A program made the translations under genes and the position numbers. From an uncultured Erysipelotrichaceae bacterium (GTDB lineage: Bacteria > Bacillota_I > Bacilli_A > RFN20 > CAG-826), in the NCBI GenBank assembly GCA_946612405.1, contig CAMOEQ010000019.1:1-10225 (forward strand): a stretch of DNA of 10,225 nucleotides. Reading direction: 5' to 3'. The notes below the pieces were generated by a model that ran no database searches, was not told the origin of the DNA, and worked only from the letters and a program-made list of their open reading frames with translations. This document shows positions 1 through 5,283 of this stretch, piece after piece (the first letter of the stretch is position 1; each line of letters starts with the position of its first letter).

Positions 1-59
1 TAAAATAGAAAAATACTATCTTGATAGTAGAAAACAATAGCAACACTTAATATGTAAAT

Positions 60-87
60 AATCCACAACTCGATGGGGTTGCGGATT
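60..87 (-). terminator. Possible terminator hairpin after the YwaF-like gene
   Basis: Read on the minus strand, AATCCGCAAC and GTTGTGGATT form a 10-bp stem with one G-U pair and a loop of about 8 bases, starting about 11 bases past the TAA stop. The G-U pair forms only in minus-strand RNA and would be an A-C mismatch on the other strand, which supports this orientation. The following sequence (ATTTACATATT) is a poor U-tract, so termination may be weak. A second small AT-rich hairpin at 15-28 (ACTATC/GATAGT), followed on the minus strand by ATTTTTCTATTTT, could help. Confidence 0.4.
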
Positions 88-97
88 TATATTATAT

Positions 98-892
98 TTA
101 AGCATCGTTGTGTTTGCTTGAAATCATTTTATAAATCCAAGTTTCAACATAATAAGTAGCAAGTGTAACAAAGGTGATAAGCGTTAAAAACAAAAGTAGA
201 TAAACTGGATATCCAAGTTTTTCTTGAACAAAGCCACCGATTGGTAAATTAGTGATTCTTGTCGGATTGATGAAGAACATGTTAATGAAATTTGGATAGA
301 AGGCTACATTGATGATAATGGCTATTCCAGCAGTAATTGCAAAGGCAATCAAACTTTTATAAACAGTTTCAATTTTAATATTTTTTCTATTCCATACATA
401 AATATAAATACCTACTATGACTTGAGAGCCATGATGAATTAATGATTGGATATTTATAAAGATAAGATTAGACATAACCATGTCCGTATAAATACATACG
501 ATTAATCCCATAAATAAGGTAATAAAACACATATAACCAATTGCGGCATCGACAATCTTTGGATGTTTATCTTTATTAACAAATAAAATAATTGGGATGA
601 AATAATAAATCATCGAACAAATTGAAAACGGAAAATCGCGAATACTATATTCCCAATATGATGGATCACCATAATGAAACGCTTTAATAATTTGCTTAAA
701 AATTTCTAATATTATTAGAATCACCCAAAAGATAAATAGAATTCTTTTATATGTTTTCTCTTTAGCGTCTTTAAAGAAATACGGGATAATAAAAGATAAT
801 CCAATTATTGGGATTATCATCACAAAATGAAACCAAGAAAATACTCCTGGCATTTCCATTTCACCTTGAAGGAAATGTAAAAAATCTTCCAT
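98..892 (-). CDS. YwaF/TMEM164-like integral membrane protein
   Basis: This 264-residue, highly hydrophobic protein has about six to seven predicted membrane segments. It resembles the bacterial YwaF family, which is related to eukaryotic TMEM164. Family-like marks are FSWFHF near the N-terminus (residues 18-23), FPFSICSM with Cys92, and IHHGSQ with His153/His154. Human TMEM164 is reported as a membrane acyltransferase that uses a conserved cysteine; equating Cys92 and His153/154 with active-site residues is inference. No function is established for the bacterial family. The gene is divergent from the AIG1-like gene, with 50 bases between them. The start is uncertain. The ATG at 892 has no clear ribosome binding site. 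The ATG at 853 (Met14) has AAGGTG eight bases upstream, but it would remove an N-terminus (MEDFLHFL) that looks usual for the family. Confidence 0.75.
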   Translation of the reverse strand: MEDFLHFLQGEMEMPGVFSWFHFVMIIPIIGLSFIIPYFFKDAKEKTYKRILFIFWVILIILEIFKQIIKAFHYGDPSYWEYSIRDFPFSICSMIYYFIPIILFVNKDKHPKIVDAAIGYMCFITLFMGLIVCIYTDMVMSNLIFINIQSLIHHGSQVIVGIYIYVWNRKNIKIETVYKSLIAFAITAGIAIIINVAFYPNFINMFFINPTRITNLPIGGFVQEKLGYPVYLLLFLTLITFVTLATYYVETWIYKMISSKHNDA

Positions 893-906
893 CTTACATT
901 AATTTT

Positions 907-912
907 ATTATA
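907..912 (-). promoter_or_regulatory. Candidate -10 box for the YwaF-like gene
   Basis: TATAAT is present on the minus strand in the short divergent gap. No good -35 hexamer lies 16-18 bases upstream. The predicted transcript start would be only about 8 bases before the ATG at 892, leaving no room for a ribosome binding site there. This fits either a near-leaderless mRNA or use of the downstream ATG at 853. Confidence 0.3.
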
Positions 913-931
913 GTAAAGCGTATGATAAAAT

Positions 932-935
932 AGGA
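932..935 (+). promoter_or_regulatory. Ribosome binding site of the AIG1-like gene
   Basis: AGGA sits seven bases before the ATG at 943 and supports that start. A TATGAT hexamer at 921-926 could be the -10 box, but it would place the transcript start close to this site and no convincing -35 is visible. Confidence 0.5.
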
Positions 936-942
936 TTTAAAT

Positions 943-1857
943 ATGAAAGAAAAACCAATTGTTAATGCTAGAAAAATTAATAAGATGCGTTATATCTCCG
1001 GCATCATTATTTGTTCGTTGGTAATTATTTTGACATTTGTTGCAGTCGTTTTAAACATCTCCGATTATTTTGGCTATAACACCCCGGAATCTGGTGTGCA
1101 TGATTTAAGAATGTTTACGACAATTTCGAATATTATCGCCGCAGTTTCCGCATTTTCTTGTCTTCCTTTCCAAATTGATGGACTTAGAAGAGATCGATAT
1201 AAATTACCATCTTGGATTGTCATTTTGATGTATGTTGGAGCGGTCGGAACTTTCATAACATTCTTTGTTGCACTAACCATAATTTCATCATACCAAGGTT
1301 TTGTAAAAGCGATGTTTCAAAAATCTAATGTCTTTTTACATACGATTAACCCTTTATTAATCGCGACTCTTTTTGTTTTGGTAATCTCAGACACTAAAAT
1401 CAGATTTTCTTATTCTTTTATTTCGATAATTCCGGTTGTTACTTATATGTTTATTTATTTCATTATGGTCTTTGTTACTAAAGTGTGGAGAGATCATTAT
1501 CATACTAATACATTTATTCCTTGGCCTGTTTCATTGCTTCTTTATATAGGGATTGGTTTTGGTATAAGTCAGTTATTAAGATTTTTGCATAATCTTACCA
1601 ATAAACACGTTAATAAGAGTATTGAAAGATATTATAAAGAATCACCTGATTTTGAATTCCCTGTTATCGGAAATGCGGTCGCGCATTTAGCAAAGATTGA
1701 ATCTAAATTTTATTATGAAGGTGATGAAATTTATATTCCTACCGATATAATTGGGCTTCTTGCAAATAGATATCAAGCCGAAAAGATACCTGTTGATATT
1801 CTTTATGATGTTTATTTAGAAAACTATTTGATAAATATCGGAAAAAAACCTAACTAA
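943..1857 (+). CDS. AIG1/FAR-17a (Pr6Pr)-like membrane protein with C-terminal tail
   Basis: This 304-residue protein has six likely membrane helices, at about residues 17-39, 58-76, 91-115, 134-149, 156-180 and 195-215. Family-like marks are MFTTISN (residues 57-63) and FLHTINPLL (His133), which correspond in style to the conserved Thr and His of the AIG1/FAR-17a (Pr6Pr) family. Human AIG1 and ADTRP are threonine hydrolases of fatty-acid esters of hydroxy fatty acids. Thr59 or Thr60 with His133 would be the counterpart pair; this is inference, and the bacterial substrates are unknown. After the last helix a charged tail of about 80 residues (about 225-304), predicted soluble, is not explained by the family core. 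The ATG is preceded by AGGA. The gene stands alone on this strand and is followed by a clear terminator. It could instead be another small six-helix family. Confidence 0.7.
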   Translation: MKEKPIVNARKINKMRYISGIIICSLVIILTFVAVVLNISDYFGYNTPESGVHDLRMFTTISNIIAAVSAFSCLPFQIDGLRRDRYKLPSWIVILMYVGAVGTFITFFVALTIISSYQGFVKAMFQKSNVFLHTINPLLIATLFVLVISDTKIRFSYSFISIIPVVTYMFIYFIMVFVTKVWRDHYHTNTFIPWPVSLLLYIGIGFGISQLLRFLHNLTNKHVNKSIERYYKESPDFEFPVIGNAVAHLAKIESKFYYEGDEIYIPTDIIGLLANRYQAEKIPVDILYDVYLENYLINIGKKPN

Positions 1858-1878
1858 TTCTAATTTAGTTACTAAACT

Positions 1879-1905
1879 GCAGCACTTAAGTGCTGCTTTT
1901 ATTTT
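1879..1905 (+). terminator. Intrinsic terminator of the AIG1-like gene
   Basis: A perfect 18-base palindrome, GCAGCACTTAAGTGCTGC (1879-1896), starts 21 bases after the TAA stop and is followed by TTTTATTTT. This is a classical rho-independent terminator for rightward transcription. On the other strand the stem is followed by AGTTTAGT, a poor U-tract. Confidence 0.85.
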
Positions 1906-1907
1906 AT

Positions 1908-1945
1908 AAAAAGGTGATAGCGTTGCTACCACCTATTTGTTTTTT
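1908..1945 (-). terminator. Terminator of the surface-protein operon, possibly bidirectional
   Basis: On the minus strand AGGTGGTAGC and GCTATCACCT (1912-1934) form a 10-bp stem with one wobble pair and a three-base loop, followed by TTTTATAAAAT. It lies 20 bases past the stop of the LRR gene. Read rightward, the same hairpin is followed by ATTTGTTTTTT, so it could also stop transcription from the other side. Confidence 0.7.
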
Positions 1946-1954
1946 GATAAATGA

Positions 1955-3901
1955 TTAATTTAAGGACACCCAACCATCTATGCAGTGTGCTTGGTTTGTA
2001 CCGATTTCAATGAAACTATTAAAGCCAATATGACCTTCTAATTTGAATTGTTCAAATTCAGCCATCGTACCATCAAAGTTAACTTCAGAAAGATGGATAC
2101 AATTAGCAAAGCTATATGGCTTAAAGTAAGCATATTTATTAAATGATAATTTATAAATTCTTACATCATCATCGAAAGCGTGATATGGGAAGATTACATC
2201 ATCAAAGCCTTTGACATCGATATCAAGATGATCGCTTAGTTCACCATCGCTACTAAAGACAAATCTTGCATCGCTAGCTTGAATATAATGAAGACCTTCA
2301 TTGTTAAAGCTCATGAAATTGAGGTAAACTTCGCCACCTAAATTATCGCTCCAATGGGCGCTATATTTTTCTGGATGAGAAGTTGGGTTTTCAGCTATAT
2401 AGACTGATGCTCTATAGCAATTTTGTAATATATAGTTACCAACGAGCTCTAAATCATTACTAAAATGAACGACTCTTAAATTTGTTTGATCTTCAAAGGC
2501 TCGATTAGCAATTCTTCTAACGTTATAAGATTTGCCATTATGTTCAACACTAGTTGGAATATCTAATACATCAATTGTATTTTCAATTTTGGTGACATTT
2601 AAATATTCTTCGTCACTTTCTTTAGTGCAAATATCGTAATAGATACCATCTTTTTCAAAGCTTTCTTTATAACCGATAGAAATTGGACGGTAATTTGGAT
2701 TAGCTTCGTCATTCATATCTAAAGATTTAGATAAGGTACGGATAAATAGTTTATTACAACCAGTAAATGCGCCTTTATTAATCTTTTGAGTAGTGCTTGG
2801 AAGAATAATTTCTTTCATTGTTGAACAATTGGTGAAAGCAAATTCAGAAACTTCTTCAATTTCGCCAGTTATATTAATTGTTCTTAAAAGTGGACCACAA
2901 CCATAGAAACCATACGCTGGGATATAGTGATAGAGCACACCAGTGCTTTCGTAATCAATATTTCCTCCGGCAATTGTAACTTTATTTAATGATTTTGGAA
3001 CATACCAAATATTTACAGTTGTACCTTCATATTGTTGAATTGGTTGATATTTGTTATGAGCGCTATTCTTACCAAATATTGAAGCGAAATTATAAGAGAA
3101 TCCTTCTTTATTTAAAAGCATGTTTTCCCCAACAAATGGAATGACGATATGGTCTAACCAAGGAACGTTACTTAAAACGCCTTCATTGATCTGTGTAACC
3201 ATTTCTCCATTAATCATATATGGAACAGTTAACGCGTGATCTGCGGGGATTTTGTCTGAATCGATATGGAAACCAGTCAATGTTAAACCATAGCCATTTG
3301 ATTCATAATCCCATGTTCCAACTGGAATAGAAGGATCTGGAGAATGAACGCAAGTGTAATAGAGTTTAATGCTATGAATGGTTAAGGTATGACCATATTT
3401 TGAAGTGATTCTAAAATAGCAAGGTGGCACACCATAAGTTTCATAAGTATGAGTGAATTCGATAGTATGAACATTACCTCTAGTATCAACTATTGAATTA
3501 TTAAATGGAAAATCAATTTTACGATTATAACCATATTCAATAATAGCGTCACCATCAGCAACATATTCCATCTTGATTAAGCCATTAAGTGGATTTACAA
3601 GTTCAAAATATTCCTCTTCCTCCATCTTAACAAAATCATCGCTTGGATCGATATCCATAAACATCGAATAAGCAAGTTCTATTTCAGTGCCTCTATCGGT
3701 AGAAAATTTACCAATACTATAATTATCGGAATTGAAAGATTGGACGAATTGAATTTGATTATCTTTATCTAAAGTCATCGTATACATGTATGTTTCAGAA
3801 TCGGCTTCTTTTTCACTTCCATGTGAGGCAACGATAATTCCAGTCGCGACAACTGCTGATAAAGTTAAACCAAATATTAATGATAAATATCTTTTCTTCA
3901 T
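1955..3901 (-). CDS. Exported leucine-rich-repeat (LRR_5/BspA-like) surface protein
   Basis: This 648-residue protein is third in the leftward operon. The ATG at 3901 is chosen over an in-frame GTG at 3910, because that GTG lies inside the AGGTGAT ribosome binding site four bases before the ATG. The N-terminus (MKKRYLSLIFGL, then a hydrophobic stretch to about residue 25) is a signal peptide or membrane anchor and has no lipobox cysteine. Residues about 30-215 are an unrecognised beta-rich region. From about 220 onward there are irregular LRR_5/BspA-type repeats, with cores such as GFYGCGPLLRTINI, AFTNCSTMKEIILP, AFTGCNKLF, AFEDQTNLRVVHF and SFANCIHLSEVNF. Between the first two repeats sits a block with PFVGEN, IFGK and YVPKSLNKVTIAGG, an arrangement I recognise from LRR proteins of gut Firmicutes. 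No LPXTG or C-terminal anchor is visible. Such proteins are generally cell-surface binding or adhesion factors; the ligand is unknown. Confidence 0.85.
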   Translation of the reverse strand: MKKRYLSLIFGLTLSAVVATGIIVASHGSEKEADSETYMYTMTLDKDNQIQFVQSFNSDNYSIGKFSTDRGTEIELAYSMFMDIDPSDDFVKMEEEEYFELVNPLNGLIKMEYVADGDAIIEYGYNRKIDFPFNNSIVDTRGNVHTIEFTHTYETYGVPPCYFRITSKYGHTLTIHSIKLYYTCVHSPDPSIPVGTWDYESNGYGLTLTGFHIDSDKIPADHALTVPYMINGEMVTQINEGVLSNVPWLDHIVIPFVGENMLLNKEGFSYNFASIFGKNSAHNKYQPIQQYEGTTVNIWYVPKSLNKVTIAGGNIDYESTGVLYHYIPAYGFYGCGPLLRTINITGEIEEVSEFAFTNCSTMKEIILPSTTQKINKGAFTGCNKLFIRTLSKSLDMNDEANPNYRPISIGYKESFEKDGIYYDICTKESDEEYLNVTKIENTIDVLDIPTSVEHNGKSYNVRRIANRAFEDQTNLRVVHFSNDLELVGNYILQNCYRASVYIAENPTSHPEKYSAHWSDNLGGEVYLNFMSFNNEGLHYIQASDARFVFSSDGELSDHLDIDVKGFDDVIFPYHAFDDDVRIYKLSFNKYAYFKPYSFANCIHLSEVNFDGTMAEFEQFKLEGHIGFNSFIEIGTNQAHCIDGWVSLN

Positions 3902-3905
3902 AATT

Positions 3906-3912
3906 ATCACCT
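3906..3912 (-). promoter_or_regulatory. Ribosome binding site overlapping the stop of the upstream gene
   Basis: AGGTGAT lies four bases before the ATG at 3901 and shares its first two bases with the TAG stop (3911-3913) of the 453-residue lipoprotein gene. It decides the start of the LRR gene and implies translational coupling. Confidence 0.8.
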
Positions 3913-5272
3913 ACCAATCTAAACCATTAGCAACTTCATAAAGATTCTTTGTAGAGAAGACAAGTTGCTTTTTATATGGATTATCAAAAGTTGAAGTCTC
4001 GCTAAATTCAAGACGAACAGCTTGTGTTTCTATAACTGGAGAGAAAATAAATTTTGCTCCAGGAACCAATGAATAACGATTATCAGTTACTTTAGTAAAT
4101 GTAGTGGAAACATAAACATCGAATGAAACTGTTAATGCAACACGATAATAGCCACTTTCCATAATTGGATCGATGGTTTTATATTCACTCATCTTAGATT
4201 CAGAAAGAGCATAGCAATTTGAGAAGCTTGGTAAAATCGATGTATCGATAAGAGCACCAGTTTCTAAAAGTTCACTTTGAGATGAAACGCTATAATATGA
4301 TTCAAAATCACTTAATACCGTAACCGATTCTCCAAATGCTCCAGTGGTCCCATATAAATATGATCCATAATTTGCATCATATGAATAACGAATTCCATAT
4401 TTAACGATATCATTATTCATTTGAGCCCATTTAACTCCATATGGATTAAGAGAAGTAAATGTTAAAGCATCTTCAGAATCACCAACAGTGTGATGAATAG
4501 TTTCACCATAATTAATCGCGACCGCATGGATACGACCTAAATAAGATAATGCGCGATATTTTTCATCTTTTTTAGAAGAAGCGATAAGCATATCTTTTGA
4601 AGCATCTAAATTATCACCATAGAAACGTTTTTCAACGTTACGGAATTTAGCTTTAAAAATCATATCTTGACTGACGCATCTTAATGAGTAATCCCAACCA
4701 ATGAATAATTGATTAATATCATCATCAATAACTCTTGATTCAGGAAGTTCGGCATCAAAATTAACATCTGCATAATAGCCAACAACCTTAGTTAATAATA
4801 ATTTTGATTGAGCATCACGATCATCAAAGAAATTGCAAGTGAAGCCATGGAATTCATCATTTTTAATGATGTCAAAACCAAAATTAACCACGCTAGCGTT
4901 GACCATAATTGAAATTGAATGATGACCAATTTCGCCTAAATAATGACGGAATTCGATAGGAATATATTTTTCATAGAAAGGAAATGTCTCAGTCGAATTA
5001 TCACTATATAAAACTTTGATTTTAATATCATATTCATCCCAAGCGGCAATCTTAATTCCTTCTCGTGGAATATCGATAATTTCAACCGATGAAACTTCAA
5101 CGCCATCTTTGGTGACAACGATAGCTTCTTCCTCTGGTTCGGTATATGACCAATTTTGAGTATCATATGGTGAATTTTGTTCAATTGGCTCATTTGGTTC
5201 CACATTTAAAACATTTTGATTAACCGAACAAGAAGAAAGCAATAGAGGTAATAATACAATTATTTTCTTCAT
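3911..5272 (-). CDS. Lipoprotein with Ig-like and GWD-type (InlB-B-like) module
   Basis: This 453-residue protein is second in the leftward operon. The start at 5272 is chosen because the in-frame GTG at 5281 is part of the AGGTGAT binding site. MKKIIVLLPLLLSSCSV is a lipoprotein signal peptide with lipobox LSSC, so Cys15 is the predicted lipidated residue. A Pro/Glu/Asn-rich linker of about 30 residues follows. Residues about 55-140 look like a bacterial Ig-like fold (VEVSSVEII, then YDIKIKVLYSDNST, ending in GHHSISIMVN). Residues about 143-212 form a repeat-like module ending GWDYSLRCVSQDMIFKAKF, similar to the last repeat of the upstream 919-residue protein. The C-terminal half (about 215-453) is beta-rich, contains GYYRVALTVSFDVYVSTTF, and belongs to no family I can name. 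Its role is presumably in extracellular binding on the membrane surface, by context only. Confidence 0.8.
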   Translation of the reverse strand: MKKIIVLLPLLLSSCSVNQNVLNVEPNEPIEQNSPYDTQNWSYTEPEEEAIVVTKDGVEVSSVEIIDIPREGIKIAAWDEYDIKIKVLYSDNSTETFPFYEKYIPIEFRHYLGEIGHHSISIMVNASVVNFGFDIIKNDEFHGFTCNFFDDRDAQSKLLLTKVVGYYADVNFDAELPESRVIDDDINQLFIGWDYSLRCVSQDMIFKAKFRNVEKRFYGDNLDASKDMLIASSKKDEKYRALSYLGRIHAVAINYGETIHHTVGDSEDALTFTSLNPYGVKWAQMNNDIVKYGIRYSYDANYGSYLYGTTGAFGESVTVLSDFESYYSVSSQSELLETGALIDTSILPSFSNCYALSESKMSEYKTIDPIMESGYYRVALTVSFDVYVSTTFTKVTDNRYSLVPGAKFIFSPVIETQAVRLEFSETSTFDNPYKKQLVFSTKNLYEVANGLDW

Positions 5273-5283
5273 ATTAATCACCT
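5273..5283 (-). promoter_or_regulatory. Ribosome binding site inside the end of the 919-residue lipoprotein gene
   Basis: AGGTGAT (5277-5283) forms part of the last sense codons (GTA GGT GAT) of the upstream gene, directly before its TAA stop (5274-5276). The ATG of the next gene (5270-5272) follows after one base. This places termination and reinitiation at nearly the same point and supports translational coupling. Confidence 0.8.

Noticed and set aside
1..97. RNA gene in the left edge
   Set aside because: Only small AT-rich hairpins consistent with terminator remnants; no tRNA-like or other recognisable fold.
3902..3910. GTG start at 3910 for the LRR protein
   Set aside because: The GTG is part of the AGGTGAT ribosome binding site of the ATG at 3901, which begins a normal MKK signal peptide.
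5273..5281. GTG start at 5281 for the 453-residue lipoprotein
   Set aside because: Same reason: the GTG belongs to the ribosome binding site of the ATG at 5272, which gives MKKIIVLL with a lipobox at the usual distance.
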